From a candidate division KSB1 bacterium (GTDB lineage: Bacteria; Zhuqueibacterota; Zhuqueibacteria; Residuimicrobiales; Krinioviventaceae), in NCBI GenBank assembly GCA_034521575.1, contig JAXHMJ010000005.1, positions 1,922,001 to 1,986,000 on the forward strand: a stretch of 64,000 nucleotides of DNA, given 5' to 3'. The position numbers and the translations under genes are program-made. The notes under the pieces were generated by a model. The model ran no database searches. It was not told the DNA's origin and was given only the letters and a program-made list of their open reading frames with translations. Position 1 is the first letter of the stretch, and every line of letters starts with the position of its first letter. Positions 1 through 13,806 of the stretch are shown piece after piece.

Positions 1-3102
<3,102 letters not shown>

Positions 3103-5725
3103 CTACTTTAATTTGACAAGCAATTGTTTCGATTCAGGGATCATCACATCCGATTTAAAATTCAGCGCCCATCCGGTTTCGGTCTCCTGAGCATCAAACG
3201 CCAGCGGTTTATCCGAAAGCTGTACAGATTTCACAGCGGTGATTCCGAGATCGTTCAGGGTCAGTGACCGGACGCGCATCTCGCCCGCATGGTTCAGCAA
3301 TGCCACGGATTCCGCTTTTTTAATAAAATCCGCTGTGCCGCGGTTGTAGGCAAAAAAGAGGTTATAAGCATCCTCCGGATGACAGGGGAAAGGAATAGTG
3401 GTCATTGCGAATGCTCAATCCCAGCACACCGTTGATGATCGCCCACGCGGACATGGGCCGGAAATAATGACCGCCGAATTCCTGATGATCAAAATACAGA
3501 CCATTGTCCCGGTAGCGGTCGTCCACGGTCTTGATCACAGACATGGCCTCATCATACATATCTTCGTACATGAGAAACGAAGCAAACCCCAGTTCCACAC
3601 CCGTCCAGCAGGTATTGGCCTGATCCACCCACAGATTGGTCTCGTGAATGGGATACAATTCCGGATACTCGGGCCAGGTGCAGTTGCGCAGACCGAAATC
3701 CGCTTGGTAGGACAGGTCCAGCACCGTCTGCAGGGCCGAGCGCACGTGTTCCGGATTTAGGATATACCCGAATCCGCTCTGATGCGCCAGCCACTGGCCG
3801 ATCACCTGATCGGTGAGACAGGCATTGTCCACGCCTTTGTCTCCCTCCTTGTCATTGTACAGAATGTAATACTCGCCGTTCCACAGCTTGTCTTCCACCA
3901 GCTGCCGGGTGACCTCAAACACGTTCCGGCTTTTGCGCTGCATGGCCTCATCGTTCATCACCCGGGCCGCCTGTACCATCCCTTCAGCGGCGCACAGCCA
4001 CTGGCTGTGAATATACGACGCCATTCCGTACATGGGAAAATTGTCATAACTGCACATAATGCCTTCCATATCCGGCAGCAGATCACCGTCCTGGTCCCGG
4101 TCATTCAGTACGTAATTGAACGCCTTTTTCAACGACGGCCACATTTCCTTCATATAGTCTTCATCGCCGGTCCACAGATAATCGCGCACCACCTGCTGAA
4201 TATAATTACCGGGCAGATCGATACGGTGATACACGCCCCAGGTGCCGCTCTGCAGATAATCCAGGTCCACGGCCAGTCCGTGACCGATTTCACCGCGCTC
4301 AGTCTGACAGTGTTTGTGACGGCGCATGGTCGATTTCTGCAGGTCCGGGAACAGCGACAACACACTGGCGGACCCATACAGAGACACATCCATGGTGCCG
4401 TTGGGTCCCCAGGATTTATTCGGGGCCATGCCTTCGCGGATGGCAAAGTTGCCGTCCCGGTCCAGGGTAGAGCTGGCGATAAACGTATTCAGCTGCGAGT
4501 TAATCTGGTTCAGGGCAAACTGCGGCAGATCACTGGCGTAAAAATCATCGAAAAAACGGCGTGTCTGTCGTGATAACGGCGCTTTCTGCTGCACCATGTA
4601 ATCAGCAACCCCGGCTGCACTGTCAAAGAAATTATTGTAATAATGTCCAATGCGTTTGGTTTTGGTGTAATTGATCCTGTAATCGTCCTGCTGCAGCCAT
4701 TCGATGGGCTGCATGCCGTCCTGCGCCTGATGCGCGCCCCAGGCATTGGGAAAATACCAGGTAAACACAAAGGAATGGTTAAATTCTTCGCCGGCGCTCA
4801 AATCACGGGTGATGCCGATGGAACTGAAATGCCGCTGGTCTTTGGTGCCGCCCTCGGCAATGCGTCCGCGCTTTTCACCGTTGTCCAGCGTAACATTGCG
4901 GCCGGCCGTGTCATCAATATTGGGAAAATGATTTTCGACCACCAGCCGTTCGTAATAGGGGTGCTTGTGCTCCCAGCCCAGATAATAGGTGGACTCGCCG
5001 GATAGTGAAGCCAGACCCATATGCCCGTAGGTGCGGTACTCTGGATCCAGATCACCGGCGCTCATATTCAAAACTTTATAGGCGTCTTTTTCAACAATAT
5101 CCGCGGTAAAGTATTTGTCCACGGTGTCATACCCCACCAGATTGCGCAGGGATGCGATCAGGAACACGTTCACGTCTTTCGAGGAGGTATTGCGAACCTT
5201 GAAATCAAAATACACACCCGGCAGTGATGAATTCTTGACATCAAACGGGATAAAGGGATTGTAGACTGTCACATCGATCTCGAACGGCATCCCGGAATCA
5301 CGAAAGGTCATGTCCGTATACGGAAACCGCGCTTCATATTCGATCTCGTCAATGCCATTTAACCAGGGATAGTAATAGGCGATACCCTCCAGACCGGCTT
5401 CGTTATAGCCGCGGTTCAGCTGCAGCAGTTTCAGTTGCGGATCTTTTCCCTCCACCTGATAGCGCACGATGAAAAACAGCAGCGATTTATCGTCATGACT
5501 GCGCGGATGCGCCGGAATCTCAAACACCGGACCGGCGCCCAGCGGATAATTGTTAAAGATCGACCAGTTGTAAAACTGTCCGTCCTTGCGCAGTTCCACA
5601 GATCCGGTGCCCAGTCCGCCGTGCGCAATGCCGCTGCGAGGCCGGTAGGATGATTTGTATATTTCAGATGCTGACAGCAGCGAGGTCAACATGGCTGCAA
5701 TAATGAACATTTTTATAAATTTCAT
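3103..5725 (-). CDS. GH116 family beta-glycosidase, secreted, one frameshift
   Basis: Family GH116 (GBA2-like, DUF608 catalytic domain) enzymes are retaining beta-glucosidases or beta-xylosidases, and a few act on N-acetylglucosaminides. The start at 5725 follows TTGAGGATTTT. The first ~20 residues are a signal peptide, so the enzyme is exported. The N-terminal beta-sandwich (IAHGGLGTGSVELRKDG) is followed by an (alpha/alpha)6 barrel with DQDGDLLPDMEG and the family-typical segment LTDQVIGQWLA. The frame breaks in a C4 run (plus-strand G4 at 3385-3388). Removing one base joins ...RNDHYSFP to CHPEDAYNLF and adds a ~95-residue C-terminal domain ending at 3103. The precise substrate cannot be told from sequence. 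Its place between GH97 and GH2 genes suggests side-chain removal from a mixed glucose/xylose/galactose polymer. Confidence 0.88.
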
Positions 5726-5749
5726 AAAATCCTCAAATTATTCAAAACA

Positions 5750-7675
5750 TTATTTAACAGGCGTTGCATACGCCGCAAATCCGCCGTAGCGCGCTATTTG
5801 AATCTCCGTTTGATCACCCGTGTTGACGGTTATGGTTTTAAAATCATAGTCGCTGCGCAAAGAACCGTCCGAAATGATATGAACGTGATAGGATGCATCC
5901 GACAGAAAATCAAAATTCAGGCGCAGCGTCTTTTCCTGAAATTCTCCGTTGATGCCGGCAATGTACCAGATTTCACCGCTGCGGCGCGCCATCACCGCGT
6001 CGCGTCCCGGATAGCCGCTGATCAGCCGGGTTTCGTCCCAGACCACGGGCACGCGCCGGAGAAAGTCCTGAACCGCTTTGGGCTGCGACCGGTAGACATC
6101 AACATGATCGGCGGCGTGCAGTATCCCGGATTCAAACACCACGGACAGGGCCAGTTCGTGCGCATCCGAGGTGTGGTGCGGTACCGTGTGATGTGAAAAA
6201 GTGACCGGTGTATAGTCCATAGGACCGATGACATTGCGGGTAAAGGGATAAATCGTATTCAGCAGCGGCGCGCGGTGCCCGAACTCTTTATCAAACCGGT
6301 AACATTCTGCGCCTTTGACCGATTCAAGCGTGAGCAGATTCGGCCAGGTGCGGCGCCAGCCGCGTGGAATGGTACAGCCGTGAAAATTCACCACCAGCCC
6401 GGCGTCGACCGCATCGCGCAGGATATCGGTATACTGCTGCATAATACAGGGTTTGTCGCTCTGAAAAAAATCCACCTTGATGCCTTTGACGCCGATTTTT
6501 TCCAGCCAGGCAAATTCCTGACGCCGCGCCTCGGCTTTGTGCATGCGGCCGCGCAGCTGTTCGCCCACTGTATTGTGCGGCCCGCCGGAGTTGTACCATA
6601 CCAGCAGTCCGACATTTTGTTCACTGGCATACTGCGCCAGTTGTTGCAGATCGCCGTTTTCCATCATGTTCCAGTTGGCGTCCACCAGGGAATACTCCCA
6701 GCCCATCTGGGCGGAAAAATCAACAAACTCTTTTAATATATCAAAATCTTTGGGACTGTCCGACAGCGACCACCAGCTCCAGCTGGAACGGCCCGGCTGA
6801 ATCCAGTCGGTTTGATCCAGTTTCGAATCCGCGCTCAAAGACGTCACCACATTGGACTCGACAATCGCGTTCAGATCCGGACCCGCCAGGATCACGCGCC
6901 AGGCGGAGGACCAGGGTAACGACACCACCGGCTCAACGCCGCACACCCCGTAGGCTTCGTCCTGTTCCGGAAAGCGCACTTTGTATTCACCGCCCGGACA
7001 CTCGGGCTGCAGATGCATGCCAACCGAGAGTTCAGATCCGGCTTCGGTGACCAGCATCCAGTGTCCGGCTGTTTCGAACAGCATGGGAAACGCCCAGCCG
7101 CGCATGGCCAAAGGCGCCGGGGTGCCGATGGGAACGGCGTTTTCATAATAGGTTTCGTATCCCGGCGTCCATTTGGAGATGCGGTCGTAGGGGTGCATCC
7201 AGGCGGTCCCGGGCTGCGGCAGATTGAACGTGGTCTGTTCGTAAACGATCCGGCAGCGGTCTGCTCCGGCCGCCCGGTCGATCCGGTAACGGAACGCTGC
7301 GCCGCTGTCAAATACGCGCACCTCGATGCTCAGTTTGTCGCCGTCCGCATTGACAAAATGCACGGCAGCCTGATTGTAACCATCATCAATCACCCGCTGT
7401 TTGCCGCTGATCAGCGTGTACTGCTCCCGAGCGGCTGTAATGTCAGAGACCGAGTCGAACTGCAGTCGATTGGCCAGGTCCAGGTTCTGCCCGGCCAGGC
7501 CCAGAAGCGACGCTTCAATCAGCTCTGCCCCGGCGCCGGAAAGTGTATAAAACGGTGTACCGGATTCGCTGCCCACCGATAAAACAAGGTCGCCATCAGG
7601 GGACGGCACCGACACATGAATCGGAGCCGCGGCAATTGCAACGGCCGTGATTAAAAGAAAAACAACAATTCTCAT
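5750..7675 (-). CDS. GH97 glycoside hydrolase, probable retaining alpha-galactosidase
   Basis: GH97 enzymes are calcium-dependent alpha-glucosidases (inverting) or alpha-galactosidases (retaining). The start at 7675 is chosen because ATG overlaps the stop of the upstream sulfatase (ATGA) and GGGAG lies 5 bases upstream. The signal peptide MRIVVFLLITAVAIAAA is followed by the N-terminal beta-sandwich and a TIM barrel. The segment GIKVDFFQSDKP carries an Asp at about residue 402, where retaining members have their nucleophile and the inverting SusB branch does not. FHGCTIPRGWRRTWPN and LTLESVKGAE are the other family signatures. About 641 residues is a normal length. The Asp favours alpha-galactosidase activity, but alpha-glucosidase remains possible. 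It is translationally coupled to the sulfatase and lies 24 bases before GH116. Confidence 0.9.
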   Translation of the reverse strand: MRIVVFLLITAVAIAAAPIHVSVPSPDGDLVLSVGSESGTPFYTLSGAGAELIEASLLGLAGQNLDLANRLQFDSVSDITAAREQYTLISGKQRVIDDGYNQAAVHFVNADGDKLSIEVRVFDSGAAFRYRIDRAAGADRCRIVYEQTTFNLPQPGTAWMHPYDRISKWTPGYETYYENAVPIGTPAPLAMRGWAFPMLFETAGHWMLVTEAGSELSVGMHLQPECPGGEYKVRFPEQDEAYGVCGVEPVVSLPWSSAWRVILAGPDLNAIVESNVVTSLSADSKLDQTDWIQPGRSSWSWWSLSDSPKDFDILKEFVDFSAQMGWEYSLVDANWNMMENGDLQQLAQYASEQNVGLLVWYNSGGPHNTVGEQLRGRMHKAEARRQEFAWLEKIGVKGIKVDFFQSDKPCIMQQYTDILRDAVDAGLVVNFHGCTIPRGWRRTWPNLLTLESVKGAECYRFDKEFGHRAPLLNTIYPFTRNVIGPMDYTPVTFSHHTVPHHTSDAHELALSVVFESGILHAADHVDVYRSQPKAVQDFLRRVPVVWDETRLISGYPGRDAVMARRSGEIWYIAGINGEFQEKTLRLNFDFLSDASYHVHIISDGSLRSDYDFKTITVNTGDQTEIQIARYGGFAAYATPVK

Positions 7676-9083
7676 GTCAACTCCCATAATTCAGATTCAG
7701 TATGCGCGCTATTAAAAATGTCTTTAAATTCTGCAAGTTTTTCAGGATGCTGCATCGCCAGGTCCTGCTGTTCGCCGGGATCCTGCGTCAAATGGTACAA
7801 TTCCATCGGTGAATCGGGCCCGGACTGGCGCACCGCTTTCCAGTCGCCCTGACGTGCCGCCTGTCGCGGCGCCTGCCACCAGTAAAACTCCCAGTACAGA
7901 TACTCGTGCTGCGGCTGTTCTCCGCCGGTCAGTTCCGGCAGCATCGATATAGCGTCACGTTGCGGGGCCGGCGCGCCGGCAATCTCGCACAGCGTCGGAA
8001 ACACATCCCAGAACGCCGATATGTGCTCACTCACGCTGCCCGGCTGCACCTGTCCCGGCCACCTGGCAATGAACGGAACACGGATACCCCCTCGTACAAA
8101 TCACGTTTGGCGCCGCGCAGAGGACCGTTGCTGCGGAACGTCTGACACCAGGGCGCCGGCATGGCGCCGTTGTCACTGGTAAACACCATCAGGGTGTTTT
8201 TTTCCAGACCCAGTTCTTTCAGCTTTGTCAGAATGCGCCCCACATAATCATCCAGGATGCGGATAACCGTGGCGTACTGTTTCTGCTCGTGGCTCCACGG
8301 TTTATCGCGATAATCCGGATGAATCTCCGGCACTTCATTTTTCGCTCCCTCCGCTGCCTCTCCATTGTCATGCGGTATGGTGGTGGGAAAATAGAGGAAA
8401 AACGGCCGGTTTTGGTGTTGTTCAATAAATTTCAATGCTTCGTCGGCAACCACATGGCGGGCATACTCGTTTTTTTCAGTCGAATAACTGCCCAGACCCT
8501 TTGACCAGTGGTCTTTCGGCATGTAAACCACCTCGTTATCCAGATGGATTTTCCCGGCGTTTTTATAAATAAACGCGGGGAATGCATTGTGAGCGCGCAC
8601 CTGATCGTAATAGCCGCAAAACGTGTCAAATCCGTGTTTCTGAGGATCGCCGGGTGTATCCGCCAGTCCCAGTCCCCATTTTCCGAAACAGCCGGTGGCA
8701 TAGCCGGCCTGTTTCAGCGCGGCGGCCACGGTCGTCTCGTCCGCCGGCAGCGGCATCTGACCGCGCGGCTCCGCCTGGCGATTGCCGCGCACAACCGCAT
8801 GTCCGGTGTGTCTGCCGGTCATCAGCACACAGCGCGACGGCGCGCACACCGTGGATCCGGCATAGTGCTGAGTAAAACGCATGCCCTGCTGCGCCAGCTG
8901 ATCAATATTCGGCGTGCTGAAATTTGTCTGTCCGTAACAGCCCAGGTCTCCGTATCCCAGATCATCGGCCATAATAAAAATAATGTTCGGCTGTTTCGGC
9001 CTGCTGCAGCCGAACCTCGCCAGACCCAGCGCGGCTGAGCCCAGCGCTGCGTTTTTGATAAATTGTCGACGTGATACACTCAT
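7672..9083 (-). CDS. Formylglycine-dependent sulfatase, Tat-exported, one frameshift
   Basis: Type I sulfatase of the alkaline phosphatase superfamily that removes sulfate esters, here presumably from a polysaccharide. The N-terminus MSVSRRQFIKNAALGSAALG is a twin-arginine signal ending in a possible lipobox (GCSR). Metal-binding ADDLGYGDLGCYG and the formylglycine motif VCAPSRCVLMTGR (Cys near residue 80) are intact. The reading frame breaks near 8085-8092, where a run of five G (minus strand) should be six. The restored protein reads LYEGGIRVPFIARWPGQVQPG and continues to the stop at 7672, which overlaps the GH97 start. An upstream ATG at 9095 is also possible and would overlap the preceding sulfatase gene. 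No sulfatase-maturation enzyme is visible in the window. Confidence 0.9.
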
Positions 9084-9088
9084 TTCAA

Positions 9089-10696
9089 CTACCATCGCTC
9101 GAATCTGTTCTCAGGCGTCTGTTCATAATCCGGATTCGGTTGCGGCATATCCGCATTCACCGCCTTGCGCCAGGCACGCAGGCGTGCAAGCATATGCTGC
9201 GCCCGATCCGGCTGTTCAGCCGCCAGATTGTGCTGTTCGCCCATATCGGTTTTCAGATTGAACAGCTGCACAGCGCCGTTCTCATAATATTCAATCAGCT
9301 TGTAATCGCCCATGCGCACCGCGCCGCCCGGACTCTGTTGACCGTGATTGCTGTAATGCGGCCAGTGCCAGTAAATAGCCTCACGCTCGAGACGCTCACC
9401 TTTGAGAACCGGTGAGAGACTGAATCCGTCGCGATGCTGCTGCGGCATCAGCGGCAGACCCGCCGCGTCCAGAATCGTCGGATAAAAATCCGTGCTGATC
9501 ACCGGTTCGCTGCACTCCGAGCCGGGATCAACGCGTCCCGGCCAGCGGATGATCAGGGGTTCGCGAATACCGCCCTCGTACAGCCAGCCTTTGGCGCCGC
9601 GCAAGGGGAGATTCGAGGTCGAGATGGTATCCGGAGAAGCCTGTCCGCCGTTGTCGGATGTGAAAATCAGCAGCGTGTTATCCGTCAGGCCGAGTTCATC
9701 CAGCGCCTGCATCACGGCGCCGACGCTGTCATCCAGACTCTCGATCATGGCGGCGTACACCGGATTGTCCTGGATCTGCTTGATTTTGGTCAACCGGTTC
9801 GGCAGATATCCGTGACCGTCATAACGGGGGTCATCGATCAGTCGAGCCAGTGAATCACGTTTGTAAAATTTCGGAAATTCCGAGGCCGGATTGCCTTCCA
9901 GAATGAACGGGCGCCGGTCCGGCCGCGCCGAATGCGCCAGTTTGGCTTTGTATTTTTCCACCAGCTCCGGTCTGGCCTGCAGCGGATCGTGTACCGCGTA
10001 ATGCGACAAATACAGGAAAAACGGCTCGTTCTGATGCGTTTCCATAAAGCGCACCGCTTCGTGGGTCAGCCGGTCGGTCAGGTATTCGCCGGGATTGCCG
10101 CCGTCCAGGTTTTTAATTCTGGGATTGAACGGTTTATCCGATTCGTACGGGTAAAAATACGAGGCCGGAAACCCTTTTTCGTATCCGGCCACATTCACGT
10201 CAAACCCGTGATCGCGCGGCCAGGACCCTTTTTCGCCCAGATGCCATTTGCCGATACTGGCCGTGACATACCCGTGCGGTTTCAGCGCTTCGGCCAGGGT
10301 GGTCTCGGAAAACAGCAAATTCGGCTCAATGTCGGGCTGCAACAATGGCTGACAGGTCATATTGCGGCGTCCGGGCAGAAAATCCGTCAGATGCAGCCGC
10401 GCCGAATACCGGCCGGTCAGCAGCGCCGCCCGGGTGGGTGAACACACCGGACACGCGGCATAGGCATCGCTGAATATCATACCCTGTGCGGCCAGACGGT
10501 CAATATTCGGGGTCTCGTAAAACGTGCTGCCGTAACAGCCGACATCCGTCCAGCCCAGATCATCCGCGAGGATCAAGACAATATTCGGTTGGGTGCGCCC
10601 GCCGCATTTTAGTATAGGGGTAAACAATCCGGCCAGAGCGGCCGATCCCGCCGTTTTTAAAAATTGACGACGAGTTTGATCGGTATTTGATCTCAT
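9089..10696 (-). CDS. Formylglycine-dependent sulfatase, Tat-exported
   Basis: Second type I sulfatase of the operon, complete at about 535 residues. The start at 10696 is preferred because AGGAGA sits 6 bases upstream. Longer versions begin inside the esterase gene. A twin-arginine signal (QTRRQFLKTAGSAALAG) with a possible lipobox (ILKCGG) precedes ADDLGWTDVGCYG and the formylglycine motif VCSPTRAALLTGRY (Cys near residue 85). The active-site motif therefore differs from that of the neighbouring sulfatase (CSPTR against CAPSR), and so probably does the substrate. The gene ends with a short overlap or abutment with the next sulfatase and begins 14 bases after the esterase. The pair suggests that two kinds of sulfate substitution are removed. 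Confidence 0.93.
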   Translation of the reverse strand: MRSNTDQTRRQFLKTAGSAALAGLFTPILKCGGRTQPNIVLILADDLGWTDVGCYGSTFYETPNIDRLAAQGMIFSDAYAACPVCSPTRAALLTGRYSARLHLTDFLPGRRNMTCQPLLQPDIEPNLLFSETTLAEALKPHGYVTASIGKWHLGEKGSWPRDHGFDVNVAGYEKGFPASYFYPYESDKPFNPRIKNLDGGNPGEYLTDRLTHEAVRFMETHQNEPFFLYLSHYAVHDPLQARPELVEKYKAKLAHSARPDRRPFILEGNPASEFPKFYKRDSLARLIDDPRYDGHGYLPNRLTKIKQIQDNPVYAAMIESLDDSVGAVMQALDELGLTDNTLLIFTSDNGGQASPDTISTSNLPLRGAKGWLYEGGIREPLIIRWPGRVDPGSECSEPVISTDFYPTILDAAGLPLMPQQHRDGFSLSPVLKGERLEREAIYWHWPHYSNHGQQSPGGAVRMGDYKLIEYYENGAVQLFNLKTDMGEQHNLAAEQPDRAQHMLARLRAWRKAVNADMPQPNPDYEQTPENRFERW

Positions 10697-10710
10697 GTTC
10701 TGTCTCCTAT

Positions 10711-11643
10711 CTATTTGACATCCTCCCGGTTCAGCCACTGCAGCCAGTCAACGCAGCGGTCGGTCCAGCTTTGCACAGGTCCCCGATCCAGACCGAGGGC
10801 AAATCCATGTCCGCCGACAGGATAAATATGCATTTCCGCCGGAATATCAAAATGCCGCAGCGCTTTGAAAAACGCCAGCGAATGCTCCACAGGCACACCG
10901 CTGTCATCATTGGCGTGCACCAGAAACGTCGGCGGCGTGTCTGCACTCACCTGCTTTTCATTCGAATAATAATCCAGCAACTCCTGATTCGTGGAATCCG
11001 GGCCCAGCAGGGTTTTCACCGATCCGCTGCCTTTGCCGAACGACCGGATCACCGGATAGCCCAAAATCATAAAATCCGGTCGACAGCTCAAACGTTCGAT
11101 GGGGTCCTCAGCATCCGGGTCACCGCTGTCAAAATGCGTACCGGCAGTGGACGCCAGATGGCCGCCGGCGGAAAATCCCATGATTCCCACCTTGTCGGGA
11201 TGAATATGCCAGTCATCCGCATGATAGCGGGTCAGGCGCAGGGCGCGCTGCGCGTCCAGGAGCGGCGATTTGTGGCGCACCACATTGCTTTCGGACACCG
11301 GCAGACGGTATTTTAAAACCACCGCGGCAATACCTTTGGAATTCAGCCATTTTGCCATATCCGTGCCTTCCCAGTCATACGCCAGAATCCAGTAGCCGCC
11401 GCCCGGACAAATCACCACAGCCTGACCGGTGGCAATACCCTGCGCCGGAAGAAATACTGATATATCCGGTTTCTGCACGCTGCTGATCTTGATCAATCGG
11501 CCGGTGTCCTCGAGCTGTTCGGTTTCATCGGTCTGCTGAAAATTCGGAATGCCGTCCGGCCACAACGGCAGCACCAGATCCTGAGCGCCAACTGTCAAAA
11601 CCGGCAGGAACAGAGCCATCATTAAAAGCAGTTTAATATTCAT
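10711..11643 (-). CDS. Secreted alpha/beta-hydrolase, carbohydrate esterase type
   Basis: Alpha/beta-hydrolase resembling BD-FAE and acetyl-xylan-esterase-like proteins often annotated as 'xylanase B'. It is expected to remove acetyl or aryl esters from polysaccharide side chains. The signal peptide MNIKLLLMMALFLPVLTVGAQ gives export. The oxyanion-hole segment ICPGGGYWILA, the nucleophile elbow GFSAGGHLA, the acid segment HANDDSGVP and the His segment VGGHGFALG form a complete catalytic triad in the normal order. At 310 residues it has the usual length. It lies 14 bases before the sulfatase gene and about 210 bases after the AGE-family gene, so it may have its own promoter. The exact ester substrate is unknown. 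Confidence 0.85.
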   Translation of the reverse strand: MNIKLLLMMALFLPVLTVGAQDLVLPLWPDGIPNFQQTDETEQLEDTGRLIKISSVQKPDISVFLPAQGIATGQAVVICPGGGYWILAYDWEGTDMAKWLNSKGIAAVVLKYRLPVSESNVVRHKSPLLDAQRALRLTRYHADDWHIHPDKVGIMGFSAGGHLASTAGTHFDSGDPDAEDPIERLSCRPDFMILGYPVIRSFGKGSGSVKTLLGPDSTNQELLDYYSNEKQVSADTPPTFLVHANDDSGVPVEHSLAFFKALRHFDIPAEMHIYPVGGHGFALGLDRGPVQSWTDRCVDWLQWLNREDVK

Positions 11644-11854
11644 GCGAGTCCTCTAATCATTGCATCAAGCCAATCTTTTTTCGTGATACGTACCGGGGTT
11701 CAGAGACAAAAGCAGCATCAGTGATGCGGATACGATAAACCTGTTTGTAGCCGTTTCATTTATCGATTTGAAAACAAAACAGTACAGTCTTTTCTAAATC
11801 AGTTCTTTACATGCTTTGATCCCGGCACGCCATGCTGTTCAATCATGCAGCCGC

Positions 11855-13708
11855 TCACTTGATCAGCGTCAGTTTACCGGTGCGCACCTGTTGATCCGCC
11901 TGCAGCTGATAAAAATAAACACCGGATGAAAAATCAGCCGCATTCAGGGTCACGGCGTGCACACCTGAAGCCATGCGTCCATAGTCCAGATGCCGCACTT
12001 GCTGACCGAGGGTGTTATAGACAGCAAGCTGCACCTGCATCTGTTTAGGCAGATGAAATTCAATACGCGTTGCGTGGTTGAACGGATTCGGGAACGCCGG
12101 CTGCAGCCGCAAGCGATCGATGGTGTTCGGCTCATCCGCGACAAACAGCGGGGCGCCGGTATTCTCAAAGGTCACGCAAAACGTGCCGCCGGAATCCGCC
12201 GGCAGGGTGATGCTGCGGGCATCGCGGTCGTACTGCGGCCAGTCCTGACCCTCCCGTTCCACAGCTGTGATTTTGAGATGCTGATCCGGAATGGCCAGGG
12301 GATACAGCTCGACAATGCGCTGACGCTCCGCCGCCTCAAAATGATAATACAGCTGCACCGGCTGCTGATGCACATATAAATTCGTATACAGATAGGTCAG
12401 ATATCCCAGTTCCACGCCGTGATAGCCGTTTTTCCAGATATCGCCCTTGGTGTCATTGGTCACCTCACCCTCAACACGGGTCTGGGAAAACGACCCGCCG
12501 TACACGTCATCGCGCAGATAATTCATATAAAAGTCAATGGATTCATCCGCCATCTGCAGGCAGAGACGGCGCATGCTGTCGGATTCAGCGATATAATAAT
12601 TGATCAATCCGCACATCACCGCCTGTTCCACCATCCAGTAATCCTTGCCGGCATCCACTTCCCCGGTTTTCCAGTTGTATCCCATCAGGGGACCGCCGTG
12701 CACATGATCGAATCCTCCGTTTTCCCACATGTCCAGAATCAACCGCTGCGCCGCATCCCGATAGGCCTCGCGCGGTTCCACCATATAGGCGCGCGCCAGA
12801 CACCAGGCGGTTTTCAGCACATGTCCCACACTACCGCCGGCGCTCTCGGTGTTCAGGTTCCAGTCCGAGTCATATTCTTCGGCAAATCCGAATTTAACCT
12901 GCGGATTATCCATACTGGCCACCAGGCGTTCGTCCATAATGTCCGCCATGGTCAGCAGCCGGTCGCGAAACATATCCTCTTTGGTCAGCAGATACAGGAT
13001 CAGAGCGTTGGTGGTCACGCCGTCCACGGTGGGCGTAAACCCTTTGCCACGCGCATTCGACCAGTCCAGGTCCGCATCCGCAAAATAACCGGCGTATTCC
13101 GGCCGGTGATCCCACATCTGCGCATCCAGCATATCAAAACCGCGCATCATCCAGTCCCAGTGACTGAGCGAATCCACGGGTGCCTCATAGTCGGGCGGAT
13201 AGGCGCCAGCATGCACACCGCCCGTGGCTTCGACCACGGGCGCGATCCCGACCAGCGCGTAATGCTGAGTAAACGACCATTTCCAGGTGTTGGGATCCCA
13301 CCATTGATTCCAGGCCTGGAGCATTCCCGCAGCATCCGTGGTAAAATACCAGCCGCCGTTGGTTGTATCCCAGCCGTGCGTATATAAAAAGTCCAGGGCG
13401 TGACAGGCATAATCTAAATAATCAGTATTGCCGGTGAGCATAAACGCACGCGAAAAGGCGAATGCCAGCCGCGAGTTACCGGGCAAAGACTTTAGCGAAT
13501 CCGTAATCTGTGTGGCATCGCGGTTCAGATAGGAAAAGAACCCGCCGTTGACGCTGTCCCGGGCATGCGACCAGAATTCGGCTTCACCGAGTACATAATC
13601 GATATTTTTCGACGGGTGCGTCAGATAATCGGACTGCAGAACAGACTGCGCTGCACCGATATTGAAGAAAATGAGAGCCGTAAAAAACAACAGATACAAT
13701 CGTGACAT
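11855..13708 (-). CDS. Secreted AGE-family epimerase/isomerase with T9SS sorting tail
   Basis: The catalytic part (about residues 30-470) is an (alpha/alpha)6 barrel of the N-acylglucosamine 2-epimerase (AGE) family, which includes cellobiose 2-epimerase and mannose isomerase. Segments TQHYALVGIAPVVEAT and GGSVGHVLKTAWCLARAY match family-typical positions. The start at 13708 has GGAG about 8 bases upstream. A signal peptide (LYLLFFTALIFFNIGAA) is followed by the barrel, a linker/beta domain, and a C-terminal tail with AFPNPFNHATRIEFHLP and FSSGVYFYQLQ, a T9SS sorting domain. AGE enzymes are normally cytoplasmic, so an exported, surface-sorted form is unusual. It might act on oligosaccharide reducing ends, or be a barrel with hydrolase or lyase activity. 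The reaction is not established from sequence. Confidence 0.8.
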   Translation of the reverse strand: MSRLYLLFFTALIFFNIGAAQSVLQSDYLTHPSKNIDYVLGEAEFWSHARDSVNGGFFSYLNRDATQITDSLKSLPGNSRLAFAFSRAFMLTGNTDYLDYACHALDFLYTHGWDTTNGGWYFTTDAAGMLQAWNQWWDPNTWKWSFTQHYALVGIAPVVEATGGVHAGAYPPDYEAPVDSLSHWDWMMRGFDMLDAQMWDHRPEYAGYFADADLDWSNARGKGFTPTVDGVTTNALILYLLTKEDMFRDRLLTMADIMDERLVASMDNPQVKFGFAEEYDSDWNLNTESAGGSVGHVLKTAWCLARAYMVEPREAYRDAAQRLILDMWENGGFDHVHGGPLMGYNWKTGEVDAGKDYWMVEQAVMCGLINYYIAESDSMRRLCLQMADESIDFYMNYLRDDVYGGSFSQTRVEGEVTNDTKGDIWKNGYHGVELGYLTYLYTNLYVHQQPVQLYYHFEAAERQRIVELYPLAIPDQHLKITAVEREGQDWPQYDRDARSITLPADSGGTFCVTFENTGAPLFVADEPNTIDRLRLQPAFPNPFNHATRIEFHLPKQMQVQLAVYNTLGQQVRHLDYGRMASGVHAVTLNAADFSSGVYFYQLQADQQVRTGKLTLIK

Positions 13709-13806
13709 TTACATCTCCAGAGTTTGCTTTGCAGCCGCCGACGTCATGATCAGCAGCTGCATGAAATGAGCATCCAGTATCATTCTGTATTAAATTCGCT
13801 GCACTT

